A stretch of DNA of 64,000 bases from Methylopila jiangsuensis (GTDB taxonomy: Bacteria > Pseudomonadota > Alphaproteobacteria > Rhizobiales > Methylopilaceae). A program made the translations under genes and the position numbers. Under the pieces are notes generated by a model. The model saw nothing but the letters and a program-made list of their open reading frames with translations, was not told the origin of the DNA and searched no databases. Below, piece by piece: positions 27,210 to 36,246 of the stretch. The first letter of the stretch is position 1. The number at the start of each line of letters is the position of its first letter. Where the stretch lies: assembly GCF_027922305.1 (NCBI RefSeq), contig NZ_BSFK01000005.1:744001-808000 (forward strand). The letters run 5' to 3'.

Positions 27210-28715
27210 ATGCGCCTCGCGCCCGCCTCCCACGCCGCCCTCGTCAATCCCGTCGCCGGGGTGTCGACGCTCGACGAGGTGCTGACCCACAACGCCCAGC
27301 GCGATCCGGACGGGCTGGCGCTGGTGGACGCGCGGCTGCCGTTCGAGGGCACATGGCGCGAGACCGACCGGGCGGTCTCCGCGCTCGCGGCCGCCTTCGC
27401 CGGCTGGCGGCTGAAGCCCGACGCGGTGGTGGGCGTGCAGCTTGGCTCGTCGTTCGAATCCGCGCTCGTCTGCCTGGCGCTGTGGCGGGCCGGGCTGACG
27501 GCGGCGCTGCTGCCGCTCGCCTGGCGGCGGCGGGAAATCACGGCGGCCCTCGCCGCCGTGGGCGCGGAGGCGGTGGTGGTCCGCACCCAAGCGGCCGGCG
27601 GGCGCCCGGCGGAATCAGTCTGCGAGGCGGCGGTCGATCTGGAGCGGCTGCGGTTCATCGGCGTGTTCGGCGCGGACGAGCCTGACGGCGCCACGCCGCT
27701 CGACGAGGTCCTGGAGCAGCACGCCGGACGTTTCGCGCGCGCCGACCGCCCCATGGACGCGGCCGACCATGTGGCCGTCATCACCTTCGACGCCGGCGCG
27801 GTCCCCGTGCCTCGCAGCCACAACGAGCTGGTGGCGCTCGGCCTTGCGCCCGTGCTGGCCGCCAGGCTCACAGGCGCCGACCGGCTGTTCTCCACGCTCG
27901 ATTTCGCCGGCCTGCCCGGTCTCGCCTGCGGCTTCACGCCGTGGATCGTGACGCGCTGCGCCGCCGCCTTCCACCAGCCGTCGAGCACCGAAGCCTTCGC
28001 CGAGGCCGCGCGGCGGCTGCAGGCGACGCTGCTGGTCGCGCCCGGCGCCGCCCTTCCCCGTCTCGTGAAGGATGGCGCGCTGAAGGGCGTGACGCTGACC
28101 GCCGCGATCGCCGCATGGCGCGCCCCCGACCCGCGCTCGAGCGCGGCGCAGCCGGCGGCGGCCGCGCCTTTGTTCGTGGACGCGATCGCCTTCGGCGAGC
28201 TCGGCCTCGTGGCGACGGAGCGCCCGGGCCACGGCCGCCCCGCGCCGCTCGCGCTCGGCGCCATAGCCCCTGAAGGGCTCGACGCGCTGATCGAGACCAG
28301 GGTCGCCGAGGACGGCCGGCTTGGCGTGCGCGGCCCCGCCTGCCCCTCCGCGGCCTTTCCGGTGGAGACGGGCTCCGCGCTCGCCTTCGGCGCCGAGGGC
28401 TGGCTCGACACCGGCCTTGTGGGGCTCGCGGATCACGCCGCCGGCCGCCTCGCGCTCGGCGGCCGGCGCGGCGTGCTGCAGGCGGGCGGGCTGTCGGTGC
28501 TGAAGGCGGAGGCCCAGCGCGCGCTGGCCGCCGTGGGCCTGACCGGCGCGCTCGACGCCCAGAGCGACGCGGACCTCGGGTCCCGGCTGCGGCTCACCCT
28601 GCATGCGCCCTCGGAGCGCGCCACGGACGTGGCCGCGCGCCTGGAGACGGAGGGCTTCGGCCCGGCCTTCACGCCGACGATCGCGGCCCCGGAGGCCTCG
28701 CGCGGAGCGGCCTGA
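27210..28715 (+). CDS. Degenerate AMP-binding (acyl-CoA synthetase-like) protein
   Basis: The 501-residue protein aligns in outline with AMP-dependent synthetases. The N-terminal block (LDEVLTHNAQRDPDGLALVD, then an LALWRAGLTAALLPLAWRR block) and a late GWLDTGLVG plus GRRGVLQAGG segment match the hinge region. The adenylate P-loop, normally SSGTTGxPK, is replaced by FDAGAVPVPRSHNE. The A8 and A10 motifs are also eroded, with the TGD aspartate and catalytic lysine not evident. It is probably catalytically inactive or altered. It is 22 bases downstream of the peptide-binding protein, suggesting cotranscription. Confidence 0.7.
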   Translation: MRLAPASHAALVNPVAGVSTLDEVLTHNAQRDPDGLALVDARLPFEGTWRETDRAVSALAAAFAGWRLKPDAVVGVQLGSSFESALVCLALWRAGLTAALLPLAWRRREITAALAAVGAEAVVVRTQAAGGRPAESVCEAAVDLERLRFIGVFGADEPDGATPLDEVLEQHAGRFARADRPMDAADHVAVITFDAGAVPVPRSHNELVALGLAPVLAARLTGADRLFSTLDFAGLPGLACGFTPWIVTRCAAAFHQPSSTEAFAEAARRLQATLLVAPGAALPRLVKDGALKGVTLTAAIAAWRAPDPRSSAAQPAAAAPLFVDAIAFGELGLVATERPGHGRPAPLALGAIAPEGLDALIETRVAEDGRLGVRGPACPSAAFPVETGSALAFGAEGWLDTGLVGLADHAAGRLALGGRRGVLQAGGLSVLKAEAQRALAAVGLTGALDAQSDADLGSRLRLTLHAPSERATDVAARLETEGFGPAFTPTIAAPEASRGAA

Positions 28716-28793
28716 CGCCGCGCGGGTTTCGGCGGGGGCCCGGCGCCCTTATATGGGCGGGACACACATCCCCTTTCGGAGCGCCGAACCGCC

Positions 28794-29456
28794 GTGGCCC
28801 AGCCGCTCGTCATCGACCTTTACGCCGATCCCGTCTGTCCCTGGTGCTGGCTCGGCAAGCGCCGGCTGGAGGCCGCCCTCGCCGCGCGGCCCGACGTGGA
28901 GGCGACGCTCCGCGTGCAGCCGTTCCTGCTCGATCCCTCCACGCCGCCGGAGGGGTTCGAGCGCGCGGCGTATCTTGAAGCCAAGTTCGAGGACCCAGAG
29001 CGCCTGCGCGCCGCGCAGGACCAGTTGACGGCGCTTGGCCGCGACGAGGGCATCGCCTACCTGTTCGCCGAGATCGAGCGCTATCCGAGCACGGTGGACG
29101 CCCATCGGGCGCTGCTGTGGGCGGCGGAGGAAGGCCCGCTGGCGCAGAGCGCGCTGCTGGAGCGGCTGTTCGAGGCCTATTTCACCGAAGGCGAGGACAT
29201 CTCCGACCACGCGGTGATCGGCCGCGCGGCGGAGGACGCAGGGCTTGACGCCGACACGCTGCTGGAGCGGCTGGAGACCGACGACGACGTGGACATGGTC
29301 CGCGACGCCGCCGAGAGGGCGCGGGCCATCGGCGTCACCGGCGTGCCCTGCTTCATCTTCCAGGAAAAGCTGGTGGTGATGGGCGCGCACCCGCCGGAGG
29401 TGCTGGTGGAGGCCATCGACCGCGCGCTCGGCGACGAGGACGACGCGGAGGCGTGA
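28794..29456 (+). CDS. DsbA-family thioredoxin-fold oxidoreductase (FrnE-like)
   Basis: The 220-residue protein has a thioredoxin fold with a helical insertion. The active-site motif CPWC (Cys15, Cys18) lies in LYADPVCPWCWLGKRRLE, and the cis-Pro loop is TGVPCFIF. No signal peptide is present, so it is cytoplasmic like FrnE. It probably acts in dithiol-disulfide exchange. The start is GTG at 28794, and the aligned N-terminus supports it. It is convergent with argC. Confidence 0.92.
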   Translation: MAQPLVIDLYADPVCPWCWLGKRRLEAALAARPDVEATLRVQPFLLDPSTPPEGFERAAYLEAKFEDPERLRAAQDQLTALGRDEGIAYLFAEIERYPSTVDAHRALLWAAEEGPLAQSALLERLFEAYFTEGEDISDHAVIGRAAEDAGLDADTLLERLETDDDVDMVRDAAERARAIGVTGVPCFIFQEKLVVMGAHPPEVLVEAIDRALGDEDDAEA

Positions 29457-29480
29457 GCCCCGCCTCCGCGCGCCGGTGTC

Positions 29481-30533
29481 TTACGGGAACAGCGCGAGCT
29501 GGCCGAGACCTTCGGTCTCGTCGAAGCCGGCGACGAGGTTCATGTTCTGCACCGCCTGCCCCGAAGCGCCCTTGACCAGATTGTCGAGGGTGGAGAGCAC
29601 GATGGCGCGATCGGGGCGCCGGTCGGGCGCCACGCCGAGCTGGACCCGGTTGGAGCCGCGCACATGGCGCGACTGGGGCGCGCGGCCGAACGGCAGCACG
29701 GAGACGAACGGCTCGCCGCCATAGGTCTTGGCGAGCGTGGCGTGCAGGTCCTCCGCCGTCGCGCCGCCCGCGAGCGTCACCGTGATGGTGGCGTAGATGC
29801 CCCGGTTCTGGGGCAGCAGCAGCGGCGTGAAGGTGGCGCGCGCCGGCTTGCCCGCCGCCCGGTCGAACTCCTGATCGAGCTCGGCGGTGTGGCGGTGGCG
29901 GCCGACGCCGTAAGCGTGCGTCCCTTCCGAGACCTCGGAGAACAGCATCTCCTCCTTGGCCGCGCGGCCGGCGCCGGACATGCCGGTGGCGGACACCACC
30001 ACGATCCCGTCCGGGTCGATCTGCCCGGCGCGCAGCAGCGGGACCAGCGGCAGGATGGAGGTGGTGGAGTGGCAGCCGGGATTGGCCACCAGCCGCGCCG
30101 CCCTGATCGCCTCGCGGTTCAGCTCCACGAGGCCGAACGCCGCCTCCTCCTGCAGCTTCAGCGCCTGATGGGCGTGGCCGTACCACTCGGCGTAGGCGGC
30201 GGGGTCCTGCAGCCGGAAGTCGGCCGAAAGGTCGACCACCTTCAGCGACGGTTTCCGCGCGAACAGGTCGGCGATCACGGTCTGGGTGGTGCCGTGGGGC
30301 AGCGCGCAGAACACCAGATCGACCGCGTCGAGGTCGACCTCGGCGATGGTGACGAGCTTCGGCAGGTCGAGCCCGTAGAACTGGGGGAACACGTCGGCCA
30401 TGGACTGCCCGGCCTTGCGGTCCGCGGTCAGCGCCCGGATCGCCACGCGCGGGTGGCGCAGCAGCAGGCGCACGAGCTCCGAGCCCGTGTAGCCGGAGGC
30501 GCCGAGAATCGCGACGTTGAGCGGGGCGGTCAT
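29481..30533 (-). CDS. argC: N-acetyl-gamma-glutamyl-phosphate reductase
   Basis: This 350-residue enzyme reduces N-acetylglutamyl phosphate with NADPH in arginine synthesis. The Rossmann motif GASGYTGSEL (11-20) is near the N-terminus. The catalytic Cys154 lies in NPGCHSTTSIL, and HRHTAELDQE and the FTPLLLPQNRGIYATI block follow. It is the long (type 1) form. It stands alone, convergent with the DsbA-like gene and downstream of acuI on the same strand, with 115 bases between. Confidence 0.97.
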   Translation of the reverse strand: MTAPLNVAILGASGYTGSELVRLLLRHPRVAIRALTADRKAGQSMADVFPQFYGLDLPKLVTIAEVDLDAVDLVFCALPHGTTQTVIADLFARKPSLKVVDLSADFRLQDPAAYAEWYGHAHQALKLQEEAAFGLVELNREAIRAARLVANPGCHSTTSILPLVPLLRAGQIDPDGIVVVSATGMSGAGRAAKEEMLFSEVSEGTHAYGVGRHRHTAELDQEFDRAAGKPARATFTPLLLPQNRGIYATITVTLAGGATAEDLHATLAKTYGGEPFVSVLPFGRAPQSRHVRGSNRVQLGVAPDRRPDRAIVLSTLDNLVKGASGQAVQNMNLVAGFDETEGLGQLALFP

Positions 30534-30648
30534 CGTTCAGTCCTTCAGGTCGGTCGGGCGCAGGGCCAAGGCCCTGCGCGGAAAGCCATAGCGCCTTGGC
30601 GATACGCTGTCCCAGGCGTCAGTTTCGTGACGGCGTGTTTCGACGCCC

Positions 30649-31632
30649 TCAGATCTCCACCACCACCCGGCCGCGCACCTTGCCTTCGACGATGCTCTTC
30701 GCCGTGTCGACGATGTCGCCGAACCCGATGACGCGGGTGATGGCCTTCAGCTTCTCGCGGTCGAGGTCCTGCGCGAGGCGGGCCCAGGCCTCGATCCGCA
30801 GCGGCTTCGGCACCGTGACGCTGTTGATGCCGAGCAGCGACACGCCGCGCAGGATGAACGGCGCGACGGAGGCCGGCAGGTCCATGCCGGCGGCGAGGCC
30901 GCAGGCGGCCACCGCGCCGCCGGATTTGGTCTGCGCCAGCACGTTCGCGAGCGGCACCGAGCCCACGCTGTCCACGGCGCCCGCCCAGATCTCCTTCTGC
31001 AGCGGCTTGCCCGGATGGCGCAGCTCCTCGCGCGGCAGGATGCGGGCCGCGCCGAGATCGCGCAGATAGCCCGCCTCCTCCTCGCGGCCGGTGGAGGCCA
31101 CCACCTCGTAGCCGAGCTTGGCCAGCAGCGCGACGGCGACCGAGCCCACGCCGCCCGCCGCGCCGGTGACGATCACCGGGCCGGACGCCGGCAGCACGCC
31201 GTGCCGCTCCAGCGCCATCACGCAGAGCATGGCGGTGTAGCCGGCGGTGCCCACCGCCATGGATTCGGCCGGGGTCAGCCCCTCCGGCAGCGGCACGAGA
31301 TATTCGGCCGGCACCCGCGCGATCTCGGCGTAGCCGCCGAGATGGGTCTCGCCCACGCCCCAGCCGTTCAGCACCACCTTGTCGCCGGGGGCGAATTCAG
31401 GACTGTCCGAGGCGATCACCTCGCCCGCGAAATCGATGCCGGGGATCATGGGAAAGCGCCGCACCACAGGCGACTTGCCGGTGATGGCGAGGCCGTCCTT
31501 GTAGTTCACGGTGGAGTGCGACACCCGCACCGTCACGTCGCCGGGCATCAGGTCCGCCTCGTCGAAATCGACGGTGGAGATCGTCTGCCCCGCGTCGCCC
31601 TTGTCGATGCGCAGCGCCTTGAAGGTGGACAT
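30649..31632 (-). CDS. acuI: Acrylyl-CoA reductase (AcuI/YhdH family)
   Basis: The 327-residue medium-chain dehydrogenase/reductase lacks structural zinc. The family segment STVNYKDGLAITGKSPVVR follows the GroES-like start, with IPGIDFAGEV and VLNGWGVGETHLGGYAE. The nucleotide motif is VTGAAGGVGSVAVALLAKLG, and SINSVTVP-type LLGINSVTVP is conserved. AcuI reduces acrylyl-CoA to propionyl-CoA with NADPH, detoxifying acrylate in DMSP or 3-hydroxypropionate metabolism. Substrate is inferred from family. Confidence 0.9.
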   Translation of the reverse strand: MSTFKALRIDKGDAGQTISTVDFDEADLMPGDVTVRVSHSTVNYKDGLAITGKSPVVRRFPMIPGIDFAGEVIASDSPEFAPGDKVVLNGWGVGETHLGGYAEIARVPAEYLVPLPEGLTPAESMAVGTAGYTAMLCVMALERHGVLPASGPVIVTGAAGGVGSVAVALLAKLGYEVVASTGREEEAGYLRDLGAARILPREELRHPGKPLQKEIWAGAVDSVGSVPLANVLAQTKSGGAVAACGLAAGMDLPASVAPFILRGVSLLGINSVTVPKPLRIEAWARLAQDLDREKLKAITRVIGFGDIVDTAKSIVEGKVRGRVVVEI

Positions 31633-31712
31633 GACGGCTCCTCGTGCGGGAAATCTGTGGCTTCGCGTAGATAGAGGGGCGGCGGCGGTTCGTCACCCCG
31701 CGCGCCCCGAAC

Positions 31713-32933
31713 TCATTCGGCCGGCGCCAGCGCGCCCCGCGCCACCGGCCGCTCGCGGATCGGGAGATTCACCAGCCCGGACATGAGGCTGAGTCCGATC
31801 GCGATCCACCACACCACGTCGTAGCTGCCGTCGCGCTCGAACAGCAGGCCGCCGAGCCAGACGCCGAAGAACGAGCCTACCTGGTGGGAGAAGAACACGA
31901 AGCCGTAGAGCATGGTCAGGTAGCGCACGCCGAAAAGGGTGGCGACGATGCCGGAGGTGGGCGGCACGGTGGAGAGCCACAGCAGCCCGATGCCGGCGCC
32001 GAACAGAAGCGAGCTCGCGGGCGTCACCGGCAGCAGCACGAAGGCCGCGATCAGGCCGGCGCGGGCGAAATAGATCGCGGAGAGCAGCAGGCGCTTCGGC
32101 ATCCGCCCCATGAGCACGCCCGAGGCCAGCGAGCCGACGATGTTGGCGAGCCCGATCAGCGCCAGCGTCCAGCCTCCCACCGCCGCCGGCACGCCCTTGT
32201 CCAGCAGGTAGGGCGGCAGATGGGCGGTGATGAAGGCGAGATGGAAGCCGCAGGTGAAGAAGCCCGTCACCAGCAGCCAGTAGCTTGGGGTGGAGAAGGC
32301 TTCCCGGAGCGCGCCGAGCACGGTGTCCGGCCCGTCGGCGCGGCTCGCCCCGGCCGCGTCGGAGCGCGGGGTGGCGAGCGCCAGCGACAGCGGGACCACC
32401 AGCAGCATTAGGGCGGCGAAGACGAGCACGGTCGCCTCCCAGCCGTAGCCCCGCACCAGCGCCGAGGCGAAGGGCGAGAACACGAACTGCCCGAACGACC
32501 CCGCCGCCGTGCCGAGCCCGAAGCCGATGTTGCGCCACTCGGCCGGCAGCAGCTTGCCGAAGGCGCCCAGCACCAGAGAGAACGAGGCGCCCGCCAGTCC
32601 AAAGCCGATCAGCGCGCCGGCGCTTAAGTGCATGGCGAGCGGATCGGTGGAGAACGGCATCAGCGCGAGGCCCGCCGCATAAAGCAGGCCGCCCGCCATC
32701 AGCACCCGCGTCGCGCCGAACCGGTCGGCGATCGCGCCCGCGAACGGCTGGCCCACGCCCCACAGCAGGTTCTGGATGGCGAAGGACATGGCGAACACGT
32801 CCCGGCCCCAGCCGTGGCTGTCCGAGATCGGCGTCAGCAGCAGGCCCACCGCCGAGCGCGGCCCGAAGGTCAGCGCCGCGATGGCGCAGCCGCACAGGAT
32901 GACGATCAGCGGCGACCGGACGGAGGAGGACAT
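31713..32933 (-). CDS. MFS transporter
   Basis: The 406-residue protein has about 12 hydrophobic segments. The loop 2-3 motif AGAIADRFGATRVLMAGG and its weaker repeat in the second half (SGVLMGRMPKRLLLS) mark the major facilitator superfamily, in the group related to monocarboxylate/oxalate-type transporters. The substrate is unknown. No enzyme gene is clearly coupled. The upstream region holds a short palindromic repeat. Confidence 0.9.
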   Translation of the reverse strand: MSSSVRSPLIVILCGCAIAALTFGPRSAVGLLLTPISDSHGWGRDVFAMSFAIQNLLWGVGQPFAGAIADRFGATRVLMAGGLLYAAGLALMPFSTDPLAMHLSAGALIGFGLAGASFSLVLGAFGKLLPAEWRNIGFGLGTAAGSFGQFVFSPFASALVRGYGWEATVLVFAALMLLVVPLSLALATPRSDAAGASRADGPDTVLGALREAFSTPSYWLLVTGFFTCGFHLAFITAHLPPYLLDKGVPAAVGGWTLALIGLANIVGSLASGVLMGRMPKRLLLSAIYFARAGLIAAFVLLPVTPASSLLFGAGIGLLWLSTVPPTSGIVATLFGVRYLTMLYGFVFFSHQVGSFFGVWLGGLLFERDGSYDVVWWIAIGLSLMSGLVNLPIRERPVARGALAPAE

Positions 32934-33087
32934 GGCGCGGCCCTGCGGCGGGGGAGAAGACGGAGCGGCACCCTACGCCCGACGGTCGCTCCAGCCTCAT
33001 GAAACTCCATGATGCGAACGATCGCGGCCGCTGATGGCGCGGCGCGGAGGCTCTTACGATCCTGATGGGATCGGACCTTAACGCGCG

Positions 33088-33122
33088 TCGTCATGCCCGC
33101 CATTCGGCGGGCATGACGCGAG
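33088..33122. repeat. Short palindromic intergenic repeat (copy B)
   Basis: The inverted repeat TCGTCATGCCCGCC, then ATTC, then GGCGGGCATGACG lies between the MFS and PhnA-like genes. It is the hairpin core of the family described at 23635-23735. Confidence 0.8.
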
Positions 33123-33156
33123 GTGTTTCGCGCGCCTCCCGTTCCCCGCCGAAGGC

Positions 33157-33372
33157 TCACGCCTTCTTCAGGAACTCCGTCCGGAGCACCAGCCCCTTCA
33201 TCTTAGGCGCGTTGCATTCGATCTCGGCCGGATCGCCGGTGAGGCGGATGCCCTTGATCAGCGTGCCGCGCTTCAGCACCGCGGAGGTGCCCTTGACCTT
33301 GAGGTCCTTGATCACCGTGACGGAGTCGCCGTCCGCCAGCAGGGCGCCGTTGCTGTCCCGAACCTCATCCAT
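33157..33372 (-). CDS. PhnA/YjdM C-terminal domain protein
   Basis: This 71-residue protein corresponds to the PhnA (alkylphosphonate uptake-associated, YjdM) C-terminal SH3-like barrel only. Visible are DSNGALLADGDSVTVIKDLKV, the GTSAVLKRGTLIKGIRL strand and DPAEIECNAPKMKGLVL. The N-terminal zinc ribbon of full-length PhnA is missing, as in many alphaproteobacterial members. Despite the name, a role in phosphonate use is not established. The downstream exonuclease gene is unrelated. Confidence 0.9.
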   Translation of the reverse strand: MDEVRDSNGALLADGDSVTVIKDLKVKGTSAVLKRGTLIKGIRLTGDPAEIECNAPKMKGLVLRTEFLKKA

Positions 33373-33396
33373 GACGCATTCTCCGAGTCGCTGACG

Positions 33397-33930
33397 TTAA
33401 ATAGCCAGCGCCTTCTCGAACACGGTCAGGCCCGTAAGGCAATCCTCCATGGCGCGCCGGGCGCGCGGGCGCGGGCAATCAAGCGCTTTCGCCACCGTCT
33501 CCAGCCGGTGGTTCGGCAGGTCCTTCACCCGCGACTGGGCGAAGCGCATGGCGCACACCGTCTCGGCCGGGGCGGTGAGCCCCGCCCGCTCCGCCTCCGC
33601 CAGCAGGAAGGCGTGGTCGAACGGGATGTTGTAGGCCACCAGCGGCGCCGGTCCGACGAAGACGAAGAACCGCTCCAGCGCGTCCTTCGGCTCGGGCGCG
33701 TCCACGAAGGCGGCGTCGTCGAGGCCGGTCATGGCGCGCACGAAGGCTGGAATCGCCCGGTCCGGCTTCATCAGCGTCTGGAAGGTCGCGAGTTCGCCGC
33801 TGGCGCGATCGAAGCGGAGCGCGGCGATCTCGATCACCCGGTCCCGTTTCGGCGTCAGGCCGGTGGTCTCGAGGTCGAAGAAGACATAGGGCGTCTCGCC
33901 GGCGGCGATGCGTTCCAGGGGCGTCGACAT
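33397..33930 (-). CDS. DnaQ-like 3'-5' exonuclease
   Basis: The 177-residue DEDDh exonuclease has ExoI FFDLETTGLT (Asp and Glu), ExoII in VAYNIPFDHAFL and ExoIII around NHRLETVAKALDC, with a following RRAMEDC that supplies the final Asp. It resembles polymerase III epsilon and related stand-alone exonucleases. Its length is shorter than replicative DnaQ (about 230), so a repair or RNA-processing role is likely. The gene is 24 bases upstream of the PhnA-like gene on the same strand and divergent from aroC. Confidence 0.88.
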   Translation of the reverse strand: MSTPLERIAAGETPYVFFDLETTGLTPKRDRVIEIAALRFDRASGELATFQTLMKPDRAIPAFVRAMTGLDDAAFVDAPEPKDALERFFVFVGPAPLVAYNIPFDHAFLLAEAERAGLTAPAETVCAMRFAQSRVKDLPNHRLETVAKALDCPRPRARRAMEDCLTGLTVFEKALAI

Positions 33931-34050
33931 GTGATTCCGTCATTTCCGCGCGTCCTGAAAGGGTTAACACCCCCGTCCACCGCTTGCGCAACCTCAAACG
34001 CCGATGGGGCCGCTTTTCCCCAAGCGCCGGCCGTGGCATAGGCTCCCCCC

Positions 34051-35136
34051 ATGTCGCACAACACCTTCGGCCACCTGTTCCGCGTCACCACCTTCGGCGA
34101 AAGCCACGGCCCCGCCATCGGCGCGGTGGTGGACGGGTGTCCGCCGCGCCTGACCTTCCGGCGCGAGGACGTTCAGGCCGCGCTCGACCGGCGGCGGCCG
34201 GGCCAGTCCCGCTTCACCACCCAGCGGCGCGAGCCGGACGAGGTGGAGATCCTGTCGGGCGTGATCGACGACGGCGCGGGCCTCCTCACCACCACCGGCA
34301 CGCCGATCGGGCTGCTGATCCGCAACGTGGACCAGCGCTCCAAGGACTACGCCAACATCGCCCAGAGCTACCGGCCGGGCCACGCCGACATCGCCTACGA
34401 CCTGAAATACGGGGTGCGCGACCATCGCGGCGGCGGCCGCTCCTCCGCGCGCGAGACCGCCATGCGGGTGGCGGCGGGCGCCATCGCCCAGCTCGTCATC
34501 CCGGACGTGGTCATCCGCGGCGCGCTGGTGGCCATGGGCGAGATCGAGATCGACCGCGCCCGCTGGGACTGGGACGAGGTGGACCGCAACCCGTTCTTCT
34601 GCCCCGACCCGGTCGCGGCGAAGGAGATGGAGGCCTATCTGGACGGGATCCGCAAGGCGGGCTCCTCCATCGGCGCGGTGATCGAGGTTGTGGCGGAGAA
34701 CGTGCCGGCCGGGCTCGGCGCGCCGATCTACGGCAAGCTCGACGGCGATCTCGCCGCCGCGCTCATGAGCATCAACGCGGTCAAGGGCGTGGAGATCGGC
34801 GCCGGTTTCGCCGTCGCGCGGCTGACCGGCGAGGAGAACGCCGACGAAATCCGCGCCGGCGCCGACGGCCATCCGGAGTTCCTGTCCAACAAGGCCGGCG
34901 GCGTGCTGGGCGGCGTCTCCACCGGCCAGCCGGTGGTGGCGCGCTTCGCGGTTAAGCCGACCTCGTCGATCCTGACGCCGCGCCGCTCCATCGATGCGAC
35001 CGGCGCCGAGGTGGAGGTCTCCACCAAGGGCCGCCACGACCCCTGCGTCGGCATCCGCGCGGTGCCGGTGGGCGAGGCCATGATGGCCTGCGTGCTCGCC
35101 GACCACCTGCTGCGCCACCGCGGCCAGAACGGCTGA
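34051..35136 (+). CDS. aroC: Chorismate synthase
   Basis: This 361-residue FMN-dependent enzyme converts EPSP to chorismate, the last step of the shikimate pathway. The three signatures are present: [17 protein letters not shown], the [20 protein letters not shown]-type block and the [13 protein letters not shown] segment near the end. Length is normal. It is monocistronic here and divergent from the exonuclease. A chorismate mutase lies elsewhere in the window (39860). Confidence 0.98.
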   Translation: MSHNTFGHLFRVTTFGESHGPAIGAVVDGCPPRLTFRREDVQAALDRRRPGQSRFTTQRREPDEVEILSGVIDDGAGLLTTTGTPIGLLIRNVDQRSKDYANIAQSYRPGHADIAYDLKYGVRDHRGGGRSSARETAMRVAAGAIAQLVIPDVVIRGALVAMGEIEIDRARWDWDEVDRNPFFCPDPVAAKEMEAYLDGIRKAGSSIGAVIEVVAENVPAGLGAPIYGKLDGDLAAALMSINAVKGVEIGAGFAVARLTGEENADEIRAGADGHPEFLSNKAGGVLGGVSTGQPVVARFAVKPTSSILTPRRSIDATGAEVEVSTKGRHDPCVGIRAVPVGEAMMACVLADHLLRHRGQNG

Positions 35137-35202
35137 GGGGTTTTCTCTCGCACGTTCAGGGTACGGGCTCGTCAGAGCAGGCTCGGCGTCAGTCGGTCAT
35201 AT

Positions 35203-35233
35203 CCGTCATGCCCGGCGAAGCCGGGTATGACGG
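35203..35233. repeat. Short palindromic intergenic repeat (copy C)
   Basis: CCGTCATGCCCGGC, then GAA, then GCCGGGTATGACGG form a near-perfect hairpin between the convergent aroC and kdsA stops. The position would let it serve as a bidirectional terminator. Confidence 0.8.
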
Positions 35234-35247
35234 CGGTGTCGAAGCGC

Positions 35248-36093
35248 TCAGCCCTTCGCCAGCCGGTCGAAGGCCATCAGCCGTTCCAGCAGCGCCGGCA
35301 TCTCCTTCAGCGGCACCATGTTGGGGCCGTCGGAGGGGGCGTGGTCCGGGTCGGGGTGGGTCTCGATGAACACGCCCGCCACGCCGACCGCCACCGCCGC
35401 CCGCGCCAGCACGGGAACGAACTCACGCTGCCCGCCGGAGGACGTGCCCTGCCCGCCCGGCTGCTGCACCGAATGGGTGGCGTCGAAGATCACCGGCGCG
35501 CCGGTCTTGGCCATCTCCGGCAGCGCGCGCATGTCGGAGACCAGCGTGTTGTAGCCGAAGGACGCGCCGCGCTCGGTCAGCAGCACGTTCGGGTTGCCGG
35601 CGCCGGTGAGCTTGGCCACCACGTTCTTCATGTCCCAGGGCGCCAGGAACTGGCCCTTCTTCACGTTCACCGCGCGGCCCGTGGCGGCCGCCGCCAGCAG
35701 CAGGTCGGTCTGGCGGCACAGGAAGGCCGGGATCTGCAGCACGTCCACCGCTTCGGCCACCGGAGCGCATTGATGGGCGTCGTGGACGTCGGTCAGCGTC
35801 GGCAGGCCGAGGCTGTCCCGGATCTCCGCGAACACCGGCAGCGCGGCCTCCAGCCCCATGCCGCGCTGGGCGGCGGCGCTGGTGCGGTTGGCCTTGTCGA
35901 ACGAGGTCTTGAACACGAGCCCGATGCCGAGCTTGGCCGTGATCTCCTTCAGCGCCGAGGCCACCTCCAGCGCGTGCTCCCGGCTCTCCATCTGGCAGGG
36001 GCCGGCGATCAGCGCCAGCGGCAGGTCGTTGCCGAAGCGGACGGAGCCGACCTCGACGACGGCGGCGGGACGGGTCTCTGCGGGTGTGGTCAT
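35248..36093 (-). CDS. kdsA: 3-deoxy-8-phosphooctulonate (KDO-8-P) synthase
   Basis: The 281-residue enzyme condenses PEP and arabinose 5-phosphate for the LPS sugar KDO. The [10 protein letters not shown] segment contains Cys33, the metal ligand of the metal-dependent class (E. coli has Asn here). [45 protein letters not shown] and the [19 protein letters not shown] block are all standard. ATG 36093 is preferred over an in-frame ATG five codons upstream. It lies downstream of the VOC protein gene on the same strand. Confidence 0.96.
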   Translation of the reverse strand: MTTPAETRPAAVVEVGSVRFGNDLPLALIAGPCQMESREHALEVASALKEITAKLGIGLVFKTSFDKANRTSAAAQRGMGLEAALPVFAEIRDSLGLPTLTDVHDAHQCAPVAEAVDVLQIPAFLCRQTDLLLAAAATGRAVNVKKGQFLAPWDMKNVVAKLTGAGNPNVLLTERGASFGYNTLVSDMRALPEMAKTGAPVIFDATHSVQQPGGQGTSSGGQREFVPVLARAAVAVGVAGVFIETHPDPDHAPSDGPNMVPLKEMPALLERLMAFDRLAKG

Positions 36094-36112
36094 GGTGGTT
36101 CTTCGCAAAACG

Positions 36113-36210
36113 CGCCGTCATGCCCGGCGATCCGCCGGGCATCCACGACTTGGGGCGTAGCGCTCGGCGTCGAAGGCGTGGCCGCCCGCGACAGGCGCGG
36201 GCAGGACGCC
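36113..36210. repeat. Composite palindromic intergenic repeat (long form, copy D)
   Basis: Starts CCGTCATGCCCGGCG, with an inner hairpin to CGCCGGGCATCCACGACTTG, a central GCGCTCGGCGTCGAAGG and a closing GCGGGCAGGACGCC. It shares the GGGCATCCA-GACTTG and GCTCGGCG elements with the copy at 23635. Confidence 0.7.
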
Positions 36211-36246
36211 GAGCATGTGATCCGCGTCGGCTTAGCAGCCCGGGGC

